A stretch of 24,047 nt of DNA, from contig JAGAMQ010000077.1 in assembly GCA_017624645.1 (NCBI GenBank), forward strand, positions 1-24,047. Direction: 5' to 3'. The position numbers and the translations under genes are program-made. Shown piece after piece: positions 1 to 8,275 of this stretch (its first letter is position 1; each line of letters opens with the position of its first letter). Below the pieces are notes generated by a model. It had not been told where the DNA came from. It made no database searches and was given only the letters and a program-made list of their open reading frames with translations. Source of the DNA: Oscillospiraceae bacterium (lineage in GTDB: Bacteria > Bacillota > Clostridia > Oscillospirales > Oscillospiraceae).

Positions 1-2
1 AC

Positions 3-1325
3 GAAATCAAGGACTACTACAAGACCGTCAACATCTACAAATTCAGCAAGCACTTCAGTGAGCATTACTATGTTCCCTTCCTGGAAGCTTACCAGGAAGC
101 ACTGGGTGTCAACGAATACTACGAACAGGTATTGCGGGTCATCACTATGCTGGACGATCCGGAGATCCGGGCAAAGCGGCTCAACGGACAGCTTTGGTAC
201 GAGATCGACGACATTCAGGATCTGGACATTGCCACCTCCATGTTCACCCCCGACGAAGAGGAAAAGGTGGATCTGATGGCAGGTCGCTACGGCGGCTACT
301 GGCGCTATCCCCAGCTGCTGGATTTCTGCTATCTTGTCAACCCCTACTTCCCGCCCCAGAAGCTCATTGACGAGCTGAAGGCAAGCTTTGAAAAGCTGCT
401 GACCCAGTATCCCTCCGGTATGCGGGTCAACTCTTTGCTGGCAGCAAAGAATTTCGGCATCCACCAGCCCAACGTGGTGGTGGGCAACGGCGCCGCGGAG
501 CTGATCAAGTCCTTTATGAGCCGGCTGTCCGGCAAAGTAGGCTTTGTACGCCCCACCTTTGAAGAATATCCCAACCGCTACTGCAAGGATGGGGCAGAGG
601 TCTTCGTTCCCCAAAATCCCGATTTTTCCTATACCGCACAGGACCTGATGGACTTCTTTGACCAAAAGGACATCACAAGCCTTGTGGTGGTCAACCCCGA
701 CAACCCCTCCGGCAACTATATCACCAAGGCCAGCCTGCTGGAACTGATCGCCTGGGCAAAGGCAAAGGGCATCCGTCTGCTCATTGACGAATCCTTTGTG
801 GACTTTGCGGAGGAAACTGACAGCACACTGATCTGCCAGGAACTGCTGAGCAGCAATCCTCACCTGTATGTGATGAAGAGCATCTCCAAGTCCTACGGTG
901 TTCCCGGTCTGCGGCTGGGCATCCTCGCCTCCGGTGACGAGGAAATGATCGCATGGATGAAGAAGGATGTATCTATTTGGAACATCAACTCCTTCGGTGA
1001 GTTCTATCTGCAGATCGCAGAAAAGTATCAGAAGGACTACGTCAAGGCACTGGAGTTGATCCGCGCCGAGCGTTCCAGATTCCAAAAAGAACTGCAAAAG
1101 CTGCCGGGATTACGGATAATCCCCTCCCAGGCAAACTATATTATGGCAGAGCTTACCGGCTCCGTCACCGCCCGGGAGCTGACCAAGCTCCTGCTGCTCA
1201 AGTACAACCTGTTCATTAAAGACCTGTCTGCCAAGCTGCAGGGCGGTCAGTATGTGCGCCTTGCCGTCCGCAACACCGCAGACAACGACAAGCTGTTGGC
1301 TGCACTGAAGCAGGAGCTGGTATAA
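3..1325 (+). CDS. Nucleotidyltransferase-PLP aminotransferase fusion (5' partial)
   Basis: The reading frame is open from base 3 without a start, so the gene begins outside the window. About 75 visible residues match the end of a sugar-phosphate/phosphocholine-type nucleotidyltransferase, closing with WYEIDDIQDLDIA near nt 198-235. The rest is a fold-type I PLP enzyme of the HisC/CobD (histidinol-phosphate aminotransferase / threonine-phosphate decarboxylase) group: VVVNPDNPSG substrate loop, LLIDESFVDF, and SISKSYGVPGLRLG with the likely Schiff-base lysine at codon 888-890. Established: such fusions occur in surface-polysaccharide loci and are often annotated as CTP:phosphocholine cytidylyltransferase/aminotransferase. 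Inferred: it makes a nucleotide-activated amino compound (for example CDP-ethanolamine-like) for decorating the glycan; a decarboxylase rather than transaminase activity is possible. The next gene starts one base after its stop. Domain calls are confident, substrate is not. Confidence 0.85.
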   Translation, partial: EIKDYYKTVNIYKFSKHFSEHYYVPFLEAYQEALGVNEYYEQVLRVITMLDDPEIRAKRLNGQLWYEIDDIQDLDIATSMFTPDEEEKVDLMAGRYGGYWRYPQLLDFCYLVNPYFPPQKLIDELKASFEKLLTQYPSGMRVNSLLAAKNFGIHQPNVVVGNGAAELIKSFMSRLSGKVGFVRPTFEEYPNRYCKDGAEVFVPQNPDFSYTAQDLMDFFDQKDITSLVVVNPDNPSGNYITKASLLELIAWAKAKGIRLLIDESFVDFAEETDSTLICQELLSSNPHLYVMKSISKSYGVPGLRLGILASGDEEMIAWMKKDVSIWNINSFGEFYLQIAEKYQKDYVKALELIRAERSRFQKELQKLPGLRIIPSQANYIMAELTGSVTARELTKLLLLKYNLFIKDLSAKLQGGQYVRLAVRNTADNDKLLAALKQELV

Positions 1326-1326
1326 C

Positions 1327-2406
1327 ATGAACATCACCATTGTCGGCGGTGGCAACATCGGCACCCAGTTTGCCGTCCACTGCGCTTATAAGCGTCATGC
1401 CGTAACGGTATTCACCTCTAAGCCGGAACGTTTTTCCCAAACGGTCCGCTGTGTGGATGCCCAAGGCAACGAAACCTGCTGCGGTGAGCTTTCCTGTGTC
1501 ACCTCTGACCCCGAAACCGCCTTTTCCCAGGCACAGGTCATCTTCGTCACCGTTCCGGCTGACTGCATGGCCCAGTATGCCCGGCTGATCACCCCGTATG
1601 TGCGCCCCGGCGTTATGGTCGGTCTGATCCCCGGAACCGGCGGCGGTGAATGTGCTTTTCGGGAATGTCTTGACAAAGGTGCTGTCCTCTTCGGACTGCA
1701 GCGGGTGCCCGCCGTTGCCCGGCTGGCAGAATACGGCAGAACCGTCTGCTCCACCGGCTATCGCCCGGAGCTGTTTGCCGCTGCACTGCCCAAAAAGCAC
1801 ACCCAGGATTGCTGCAGGCTGCTTTCGGAGATCTTCGACATGCCCTGCACGCCTCTGCCCGATTACCTGAATCTGACCCTTACCCCCTCCAACCCCATCC
1901 TGCACACCACCCGTCTGCGCACCCTGTTCGGTGACTTTGCTCCTGGCGTGGTGTATGACAGGATCCCCTTGTTCTATCAGCAGTGGAGCGATGAAAGCTC
2001 CCGGCTTCTGTTCGTCTGCGACGACGAAGTGCAGCAGCTTTGCAAAAAGCTTTCCATGTTCGACCTGTCCGGTGTCAGATCCCTCAAGGAGCACTACGAA
2101 AGCAAAACTCCAGAGGCACTGACCCAAAAAATATCCCACATTCCCGCATTTCAAGGACTTCCCTCGCCCCAAAAGGCTGTGGACGGAGGGTATATACCGG
2201 ATCTGCAGTCCCGCTACTTCACCGCGGATTTTTCCTACGGTCTTTCCATCCTTGTGCAGGTGGCGCAGCTGTTCGGCAGTCCCTGTCCTAACATGGAAGA
2301 GACCCTGCAATGGTACCGGGACATCTCCGGGGATTCCCGGATGTTCCGCTTTGCGGATTGGGGACTGGATGACCCAGCAACATTCATTTCCTTCTACCGA
2401 CAATAA
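1327..2406 (+). CDS. Opine (octopine/nopaline) dehydrogenase family protein
   Basis: A 359-residue protein beginning with a Rossmann dinucleotide motif (VGGGNIGTQFA, residues about 5-15). It has the C-terminal octopine-dehydrogenase features: an NPILHT segment holding the expected catalytic histidine, and SRYFTADFSYGL. Members of this family reductively condense an alpha-keto acid with the amino group of an amino acid using NAD(P)H; many bacterial members are uncharacterised. The ATG follows the preceding stop by one base, so translation is probably coupled to the aminotransferase fusion. The pairing inside a polysaccharide operon suggests it makes an opine-like amino-acid substituent or modifies the product of the upstream enzyme; that is inference. 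A ketopantoate-reductase-like role is a less likely alternative. Confidence 0.8.
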   Translation: MNITIVGGGNIGTQFAVHCAYKRHAVTVFTSKPERFSQTVRCVDAQGNETCCGELSCVTSDPETAFSQAQVIFVTVPADCMAQYARLITPYVRPGVMVGLIPGTGGGECAFRECLDKGAVLFGLQRVPAVARLAEYGRTVCSTGYRPELFAAALPKKHTQDCCRLLSEIFDMPCTPLPDYLNLTLTPSNPILHTTRLRTLFGDFAPGVVYDRIPLFYQQWSDESSRLLFVCDDEVQQLCKKLSMFDLSGVRSLKEHYESKTPEALTQKISHIPAFQGLPSPQKAVDGGYIPDLQSRYFTADFSYGLSILVQVAQLFGSPCPNMEETLQWYRDISGDSRMFRFADWGLDDPATFISFYRQ

Positions 2407-2419
2407 CACGGAGGCTTCT

Positions 2420-3370
2420 ATGAAAAAATTTATACAACTCTTTCAGAAGGTCGGCGGCAAGGAAGTACTGAAACAGTATGCCCGTGCCCATGTGCTGCTG
2501 TACGCCCTGGCGCAAACCCTTATGTGCGGTTTTTCCAAAAAGGGTCTGGAGATCCTCCGACTGGCTGTTGCCAACAAGATCCTGTGCAGACTTCGCAAAA
2601 AATACCGCAAATTCATCGAAGAATTCAAGTCCACCTGGACCGGCGGATCCCGGGAACGCTCCAACAAAGTCTGGGTCTGCTGGCTGCAGGGTGTTGAAAA
2701 CGCACCCATATTGGTGCAAAAATGCTACGCCTCCCTGCAGCAGCATCTGACTGACCGGGAGATTATTCTGATCACCGAAGAAAACTACCGCCAATATGTC
2801 ACCTTTCCGGACTACATTCTGGAAAAGGCGCAAAAGGGGATCATTCCCAAAGCGCAATTCTCCGATCTGCTTCGGTTGGAGCTTCTGTTACACCACGGCG
2901 GAACCTGGATCGATTCTACCGTTTTCTGTTCCGGAGGGAACATCCCTTCCTATATGCTTGACTCCGATCTGTTTATGTTCCAGACCCTGAAGCCGGGACT
3001 GGACGGTCACCCTACCGCTGTTTCCAACTGGTTCATAACCAGCTGTACATCCCATCCCATTCTGGAGCTGACCCGGGATCTGCTTTACGCATATTGGAGA
3101 CGGCACAACAGTCTGGTGGATTACTTTATTTTCCACGACTTTTTCCAGCTTGCCACGGAAGCCTTTCCGGAGGAATGGTGCAAGGTGGTGCCTTTTTCCA
3201 ATTCCACGCCCCACATTCTTTTGCTGCGGCTTTTTGAAACCTACAATCCACAGATCTGGGATGGGATCCGAAACATGATCCCCTTCCACAAACTTACCTA
3301 TAAATTCCCACCCAAAGATGCCGTCAAGGACGGCACCTACTACCGGAAGCTGATCGTACCGGAGCAATAA
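2420..3370 (+). CDS. Capsular polysaccharide synthesis glycosyltransferase (Caps_synth, GT32-like)
   Basis: A 316-residue protein read from the ATG at 2420, which has CACGGAGG just upstream; an upstream in-frame extension overlaps the dehydrogenase gene and was not used. Features of the Caps_synth/GT32-like glycosyltransferases are IPKAQFSDLLRLELLLHHGG followed by TWIDSTVF: a GG-x-W-x-D nucleotide-sugar and metal site at about residues 158-172. WVCWLQGVENAP near residues 84-95 corresponds to the usual W-Q-G-x-x-x-x-P entry motif. It lacks a signal peptide and probably works on the cytoplasmic face of the membrane, adding one sugar to the lipid-linked repeat unit. Donor and linkage cannot be read from sequence. 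It lies 13 bases after the dehydrogenase gene and 10 bases before the chain-length gene. Confidence 0.85.
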   Translation: MKKFIQLFQKVGGKEVLKQYARAHVLLYALAQTLMCGFSKKGLEILRLAVANKILCRLRKKYRKFIEEFKSTWTGGSRERSNKVWVCWLQGVENAPILVQKCYASLQQHLTDREIILITEENYRQYVTFPDYILEKAQKGIIPKAQFSDLLRLELLLHHGGTWIDSTVFCSGGNIPSYMLDSDLFMFQTLKPGLDGHPTAVSNWFITSCTSHPILELTRDLLYAYWRRHNSLVDYFIFHDFFQLATEAFPEEWCKVVPFSNSTPHILLLRLFETYNPQIWDGIRNMIPFHKLTYKFPPKDAVKDGTYYRKLIVPEQ

Positions 3371-3380
3371 GGAGGATTCT

Positions 3381-4709
3381 ATGGAAAACCAAAATAATGA
3401 GCAAGTGATTTTTGTGAAAGATCTGCTATTTGCAGCCTTGTATCAGTGGCGACGCATCGTTGCTGCGGCGTTGCTTTTCGCTGTTGCGCTGGGTGTTTTC
3501 TCCCTCTTCTCCGAGATCCGGAAATCATCCCTTGCGCCTTCCGAGCAGGAAAAGCAAGCTGCTTATGAGCAATATGAGCAGACGAAGCAGCTTCTGACTA
3601 CGCAGCTGGAAACGGCAGAAAAGCTTTATGCCAGCCAGAAGGAATACTATAAAAGCTCCGTCTATGTAAAGCTGGATCCCTACCATGTGTATCAGGCCAC
3701 CATCGAACTGACCGTCCCGGTAAATCCCGAGATCCTTTACGCCATAAATGCTGCACCCCAGGACAATGTGGGCGCGATCCTGTATGCCTACAAAGCTTAT
3801 TTGAGCAGCGACCCGGTGATCGCAGCTGTGGCAAAGGAAATGGATCTGGAAGCAAAATATCTCTGGGAGCTGATCCATTTTGGCTACAGCGAAGCTACCA
3901 GAAGTCTGAGCATGACCGTCAACTACACCACACAGGAGGGTGCGCAGAAGCTTTTGGATCTGTTTCTGGTGTATTTCCAGCAGGCACAGCAGCAGGTCAA
4001 AGACAGCGCAGGCGACCATGTCAGCAATATCGTCGTCAGCAGTGTTAATGAACGGATCGACCAAAGCCTGACCTCTACGCAATCCAACGCCAAGACTCAT
4101 TTGGAGAATCTGGAAGCAGAAGTGGCCGCAGTCCAGGAGGCACTGGGGGCCTTGTCCGAACCGGTCTTCACCTCATCCTCCGTATCCGTAAAAAAGGTCG
4201 TACTCCTTGCCGCGGTCGGTGCCGTTCTGGGTTCCTTCCTAATTGCCGGCATCGCATGGCTCGGCTATATCTCCAATGGCAAGGTCTATTCTGCCCGGAC
4301 GCTGCGCAGTGCTACCGGCATCAGAGTTCTTGGCTGTCTTCCTGTCAAAGAGCGCAAAAATGCCGTTGACCGTTGGCTCCGGAAGCTGGAAGGTCGCAGC
4401 ACGGAACCTCAGTTGGATGTGATTGCCGCTGCCGTGCGCAACTGCTGCCCCGGCAAAAAATTGCTGATCACCGGCGACGCCACCCAGCAGGAAGCGCTTT
4501 CGCAGGAACTGCAAAAGCTCGGTCTGCAGCCTTGTGTTTGTGGCAATCTGCTGGACAATACCCAAGCACTGGAAGCCCTTCCCTCCTGTGATGCCGTTCT
4601 TCTGGTAGAGAGCTGCGGATCCTCCCAGTATACACAGATCCTGCAGACTGCGGAACGCGTAGCCGACCAAAACAAGCCGATCATCGGCTGTGTATTGCTT
4701 GAGGGCTGA
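3381..4709 (+). CDS. wzz: Wzz-type polysaccharide co-polymerase with degenerate kinase-like tail
   Basis: A 442-residue protein with an AAGGAGG ribosome site. It has two membrane segments, near residues 25-46 and 272-294, flanking a long extracytoplasmic, Gln/Ala/Tyr-rich, partly coiled-coil region. This is the architecture of chain-length determinants/polysaccharide co-polymerases that set polymer length with Wzy. After the second membrane segment, VYSARTLRSATGIRVLGCLP is the typical link into a BY-kinase/MinD-like domain. The final ~85 residues keep strand-like patterns (KKLLITGD, DAVLLVE, PIIGCVLLEG) but have no GxxGxGKS Walker A and no C-terminal tyrosine cluster. It therefore looks like a non-catalytic remnant. 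Any active tyrosine kinase would have to be encoded upstream of the window. Confidence 0.85.
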   Translation: MENQNNEQVIFVKDLLFAALYQWRRIVAAALLFAVALGVFSLFSEIRKSSLAPSEQEKQAAYEQYEQTKQLLTTQLETAEKLYASQKEYYKSSVYVKLDPYHVYQATIELTVPVNPEILYAINAAPQDNVGAILYAYKAYLSSDPVIAAVAKEMDLEAKYLWELIHFGYSEATRSLSMTVNYTTQEGAQKLLDLFLVYFQQAQQQVKDSAGDHVSNIVVSSVNERIDQSLTSTQSNAKTHLENLEAEVAAVQEALGALSEPVFTSSSVSVKKVVLLAAVGAVLGSFLIAGIAWLGYISNGKVYSARTLRSATGIRVLGCLPVKERKNAVDRWLRKLEGRSTEPQLDVIAAAVRNCCPGKKLLITGDATQQEALSQELQKLGLQPCVCGNLLDNTQALEALPSCDAVLLVESCGSSQYTQILQTAERVADQNKPIIGCVLLEG

Positions 4710-4750
4710 TCACAAACATCCGTCTAAACCATACCCCGCAAGGAGATGTT

Positions 4751-5965
4751 ATGGAAAACTGCAACAGATGCACTGCGATCGGGGACGGTTTTTTCTCCTT
4801 CACCCGATCAGAGATACTGATCAAGTTAATATTGCTCTTTCCAATCACCACACTGTTTCAGTACCACATCGGGATCCTCAACAAGGCACTTTTCTTTCTG
4901 GTACTGGTCGCACTTTTTTCGGTAAGCGTTGTAAGGCGCAGGCCCTTCGTTTATACAGCCTGTATCACCTTGCTTTGGTTGTTTTCTGTGGCGGTGTCGC
5001 CTCTGGCAGCCATCCAAGCAAATTTTAATATGACCTTTTACTATATCTTCCTTGTGCTCTATCTCGTATATGTTCTGACAGACCAGGAGAAGATATGGGC
5101 TCTCTTGAAGAAAATCCGACGCTATATTTTTTATGTTATCCTGATCTACACCGCTGTGGTAACCGTTTCCATCTTTCTGCCCAGCTCCTATTCCCAGATG
5201 GGCGGATGGGGTGAGGAAGCCTATTTTTCCTCCATCTCCGGAAGTCCCAACCGGGTGGGTCCCGCTTCTGTTTTTGTTGTTGTTCTGATCACTTTTTTGA
5301 TCCAGACAGGATCCCACAAAGCCATTGCATTGCTGACCATCCCCCAGTTTTATGTGTTCCTCATGGGCGGCAGCCGTACCTATTTTGTGGTGGGTATCTG
5401 TGCCGCCGTGGTGCTCTACTATGTGATGGTTCCCCAAAAAAAGTGGTTCTTCTTCAGCCTGATCCCTCTGGGCTTGGTAGGCATCATCGTGGTGCTGAAC
5501 AGCTCCATGATGGACAAGTTTGCTGCCACGTTCCAGGAGGGTCTTTCCCAACAGGAATTCTGGCGCAGATTGACCAACACCCGCTCTATCTTCTGGGTGG
5601 AGCAGCTGAAGATGTTCTTTGCCACACCCTGGTATAAGCAGTTGTTGGGCAACGGCATTAATTTTACCACCTACAACTATGGTCTGTGGGCACACAGCGA
5701 TTTTATCGAGATTCTTTGCAGCTATGGATATGTGGGACTTGCCAACTATATCCTGCTGATGATCTATACCATCCGCAATCTGACCAAAACCAGAAGACGG
5801 CACTTCTTCATCAAGTGCGTCTGTATCTTTATCTGGTTCTTCAACGCATTCTTCAATTTCTTCTATTGCTATTTCTGCGCCATGCTGTGCTATCCCATTT
5901 TGCTGTTGATCATCAAGCATTTGGACATGCCGAACAAATCACCGGCCGAACAACAGCGAAACTAA
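4751..5965 (+). CDS. wzy: O-antigen polymerase/ligase-like membrane protein (Wzy)
   Basis: A 404-residue, very hydrophobic protein with about ten predicted membrane spans and a larger loop around residues 130-165. Its start at 4751 follows an AAGGAGATGTT ribosome site. The region with PWYKQLLGNGINFTTYNYG followed by AHSDFIEILCSYGYVGLANY fits the Wzy_C/O-antigen ligase pattern (G-x-G, then H-x-D/N-x-x-x-x and G-x-x-G-L). In Wzx/Wzy systems this protein polymerises flipped lipid-linked repeat units outside the membrane. Its position between the chain-length gene and glycosyltransferases, together with a Wzx later in the operon, supports polymerase over ligase. Wzy sequences diverge strongly, so the assignment rests on topology, motif and context. 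Confidence 0.8.
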   Translation: MENCNRCTAIGDGFFSFTRSEILIKLILLFPITTLFQYHIGILNKALFFLVLVALFSVSVVRRRPFVYTACITLLWLFSVAVSPLAAIQANFNMTFYYIFLVLYLVYVLTDQEKIWALLKKIRRYIFYVILIYTAVVTVSIFLPSSYSQMGGWGEEAYFSSISGSPNRVGPASVFVVVLITFLIQTGSHKAIALLTIPQFYVFLMGGSRTYFVVGICAAVVLYYVMVPQKKWFFFSLIPLGLVGIIVVLNSSMMDKFAATFQEGLSQQEFWRRLTNTRSIFWVEQLKMFFATPWYKQLLGNGINFTTYNYGLWAHSDFIEILCSYGYVGLANYILLMIYTIRNLTKTRRRHFFIKCVCIFIWFFNAFFNFFYCYFCAMLCYPILLLIIKHLDMPNKSPAEQQRN

Positions 5966-5983
5966 TACGGGAGGAGTTTTCCC

Positions 5984-6979
5984 ATGCTGGATTTAAGCAT
6001 CATCATTCCCATTTACAACACCCCTATCGAGGATCTTTCCCGCTGTTTTGCATCTATTCTTCCTCTGGAGCGAAACTACGAGGTTCTGCTCATTGATGAC
6101 GGTTCTGCCGCCCAAGTGGGGGATTTCTGCAAAGCATTTGTTAGCCAACACCCGTCTTTTCAGTACCACTACAAGGAAAACGGCGGTGTCAGCTCTGCCA
6201 GAAATCTGGGACTTTCTCTGGCTTCGGGAAAATATCTGACCTTTGTGGATGCAGATGATGTGATCTGCGCCGATACGCTCTCTGCGCATTTCCCCACGGA
6301 CAGCACCCCCGATCTTGTGCTGTTTGACATGATCCTGACCCAGCTGGAAAAAGACTCCATGTGGTACGCCTTCGACCTGCCGGAGGGACCGCTCTCTCAA
6401 GAGCAGGTGCTTTACCAGCTGCTGACCGCCTCCAGCATCAGCGGTCCGGTGGCAAAGCTGTATCTGACCGACCGGATCCGGGAGGCAGATCTATGCTTTG
6501 ACACCCGGTTTATCGCCGGTGAAGACTGGATGTTCGTTTGCGATTACACCACGCGCTCCCGGGATTTCCTGTACTGCCGAAAGCCGTCTTACCGGTACTT
6601 CCGGGACAATTCCACCGGACAGGGGCGCATGATCCGATTCCCGGACACCATGCTGCATAACCAGCTTGCCCGCTATGCCCGCAAGCAAGAGCTGCTTATC
6701 AGTTTCTCCTGGCAGAATTGCGACCCTGTAAAAATCGCTTCTCTGGCAGCAGCCGAGCTGATCGAGAATCTTTTCAACTCTGCTGCCGTTCTTTTGCTGG
6801 CAAAGCAATACACCAAGGAAAGAAAAGAACAGATCCGTTCTGCGGTTATCGATGCCGGCAAGCAATTGCTTCCCCATACATCCAAAAAGACCCGGCTCAA
6901 GCTGTGGGTACTGACCAGCTGTCAGGCTGCGCTGCGGCCTCTTGCTATGATGCGGGCTGTTTATCTGAAATTCCAATAA
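5984..6979 (+). CDS. Family 2 glycosyltransferase
   Basis: A 331-residue GT-A fold enzyme. LSIIIPIYNTP at the N-terminus and LLIDDGS (aspartates near 38-39) bind the nucleotide. ENGGVSSARNLGL and the metal-binding TFVDADD (about residues 85-91) follow. GEDWMF near residue 180 supplies the acidic catalytic-base type motif. The C-terminal part is helical and basic, as in cytoplasmic transferases acting on lipid-linked oligosaccharides. The start is set by GGGAGG seven bases before the ATG. The donor sugar is unknown; galactofuranose and 3-amino-3,6-dideoxygalactose donors are candidates because their synthesis genes sit downstream. Confidence 0.9.
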   Translation: MLDLSIIIPIYNTPIEDLSRCFASILPLERNYEVLLIDDGSAAQVGDFCKAFVSQHPSFQYHYKENGGVSSARNLGLSLASGKYLTFVDADDVICADTLSAHFPTDSTPDLVLFDMILTQLEKDSMWYAFDLPEGPLSQEQVLYQLLTASSISGPVAKLYLTDRIREADLCFDTRFIAGEDWMFVCDYTTRSRDFLYCRKPSYRYFRDNSTGQGRMIRFPDTMLHNQLARYARKQELLISFSWQNCDPVKIASLAAAELIENLFNSAAVLLLAKQYTKERKEQIRSAVIDAGKQLLPHTSKKTRLKLWVLTSCQAALRPLAMMRAVYLKFQ

Positions 6980-7000
6980 TCACCCTTTAGGAGGAATCGC

Positions 7001-7963
7001 ATGTACGCACTGATTCTGGTAGATTATAATTCCTTGGATTCCACAATTGCATACATTGAAAGATATCAGAAAGCCATACAGAAAAGCGCTTCTTCTCATA
7101 TCCTCATCGTTGAAACCGGTGATGCCAAGGATGCCGTAGAGCGGCTGACACAGACCTACGGAGCTCCGGAAACCATACAGCTAAAGGGCATTACCCAACC
7201 GTTGTACTGCTTCCAATGGGAGGACTATCAAATCGTCTATTGTCCCGCCGGTGAGAATCTGGGATATGCCAAGGGCAACAATCTAGGTACCGCCATAGCG
7301 CGGGAACTGTGGGCAGATCCTTACTATATCATCAGCAACAACGACCTGGAATTCCGCGAGCCTATGGATCTGCAAATCGCAGATGATCTGTTTGCACAGA
7401 ATCCCAAAATTGCCGTCATTGGACCCCAGGTAATCACACCGGCCGGCAAGCAACAGTCGCCTCACAAATGGATCAGCGCTTACCGGCGCTTGATCGTCTT
7501 TATTTGGCTGTGTGCCCTGGACCGCTTCCTGAAGCCCCAGCAGTACCAGAAGCTCCGCGCCAAATACTGCGAGGATCTGTGTTTCGATGCGCCTACCGGA
7601 CCCTGCGCATGGGTATCGGGATGCTTCTTTCTCCTTCGTGCCGATGCTTTCCATGCGGCAGACATGTTTGATCCGCACACCTTCCTCTATGCAGAAGAGC
7701 CGATCCTCAGCCGCCGGCTGGAGGCAGCCGGCTATCAGGTCTGGTTCTGCAGAGAATTGGCAGTCACCCATGTCCACGGACAGACCACCAAAAACGCGTT
7801 TTCCCGTCTGCGGATCATGAAGCTTGACTTCCAGTCCATTTGGTATTATTACAAAACCTATACCAACACTCCGGCGATTGTGTTGCTTCTGGCAAAGTGG
7901 AACTTTGCGCTTTATTGTTTTGCACATCGCTGCTTCAATCTGTTCAAGGAGACATCAAGATGA
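7001..7963 (+). CDS. Family 2 glycosyltransferase (rhamnosyl/galactofuranosyl-transferase-like)
   Basis: A 320-residue protein with an AGGAGG ribosome site. YALILVDYNSLD starts the GT-A fold, GENLGYAKGNNLG is the classic N-x-G-x-x-x-G-N-N segment, and IISNNDLEF replaces the DxD motif. TGPCAWVSGCFFLLRADAF, FDPHTFLYAEEPILSRRLEAAGY and THVHGQ match the WbbL/rhamnosyltransferase-like subgroup, where the E-E pair takes the place of the usual E-D-x-D base motif. It probably adds a deoxyhexose or galactofuranose to the growing repeat unit at the cytoplasmic face. Its stop overlaps the start of a broken acetyltransferase gene (ATGA), showing they were once translated together. Confidence 0.88.
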   Translation: MYALILVDYNSLDSTIAYIERYQKAIQKSASSHILIVETGDAKDAVERLTQTYGAPETIQLKGITQPLYCFQWEDYQIVYCPAGENLGYAKGNNLGTAIARELWADPYYIISNNDLEFREPMDLQIADDLFAQNPKIAVIGPQVITPAGKQQSPHKWISAYRRLIVFIWLCALDRFLKPQQYQKLRAKYCEDLCFDAPTGPCAWVSGCFFLLRADAFHAADMFDPHTFLYAEEPILSRRLEAAGYQVWFCRELAVTHVHGQTTKNAFSRLRIMKLDFQSIWYYYKTYTNTPAIVLLLAKWNFALYCFAHRCFNLFKETSR

Positions 7964-8100
7964 TACGTTGGTTTCTTCGTCAACTGCAGGACCGTCGGTA
8001 CCGGCGCACCTGGAGACAGGTAAATACACATAATTTTACCTTCCCTGTGGGTCGTCTGCCCTTGGATCGGGTATCTGTGGATAAATCCCGGAATAATTGA
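7960..8100 (+). pseudogene. Truncated CatB-like O-acetyltransferase remnant (46 codons)
   Basis: The ATG at 7960 overlaps the preceding stop as ATGA and opens a 46-codon frame ending at TGA 8098. Its peptide (MIRWFLRQLQDRRYRRTWRQ, then VNTHNFTF and PLDRVSVDK) resembles the N-terminal lead-in of hexapeptide-repeat CatB-type acetyltransferases, which normally reads basic helix, N-x-H-N, hydrophobic-P-x-D-x-V-S-V-G-K, then the left-handed beta helix. Here the frame stops just after the V-S-V element, and I find no beta-helix sequence in any plus-strand frame before the next gene. The catalytic body is therefore missing. Family identification rests on recognition of a short N-terminus, so it is tentative; a real 46-residue peptide is the alternative. 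Confidence 0.5.
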
Positions 8101-8275
8101 TATACTACCCGGAGCTACTTTGACCATCTGCATGGTGTTACCGGAGAGTACAAAAGATAAGATACTTTTTCTCATGATGATCTTGAAAACACTATATTTG
8201 CAGATATCGCCACAGACACATAACACGGAAATAATCAGTAACAGGGATCCGTAATGCTTATGGAGGTAACCAGCT
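8101..8275 (+). other. Non-coding junction after the broken gene
   Basis: This AT-rich stretch separates the acetyltransferase remnant from the next glycosyltransferase. The gap since the last intact gene is 312 bases, the largest inside the polysaccharide operon. One plus-strand frame stays open for about 50 codons (8099-8251), but it has no start context and no recognisable domain. I see no inverted repeats of insertion-sequence type and no convincing terminator or promoter. It ends with the GGAGG of the next gene (8262-8266). It is probably decayed DNA left from a replacement or deletion. Confidence 0.5.

Noticed and set aside
1216..2409. A 397-codon minus-strand frame opposite the opine dehydrogenase gene.
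   Set aside because: No domain, no start context, and the opposite strand carries clear dehydrogenase motifs.
2252..2419. An in-frame upstream extension of the Caps_synth glycosyltransferase gene.
   Set aside because: It lies inside the dehydrogenase gene, while the ATG at 2420 has a proper ribosome site just downstream of the preceding stop.
8099..8251. A ~50-codon open frame in the junction, considered as the missing rest of the acetyltransferase.
   Set aside because: It shows no hexapeptide-repeat pattern or other family resemblance and has no start context.
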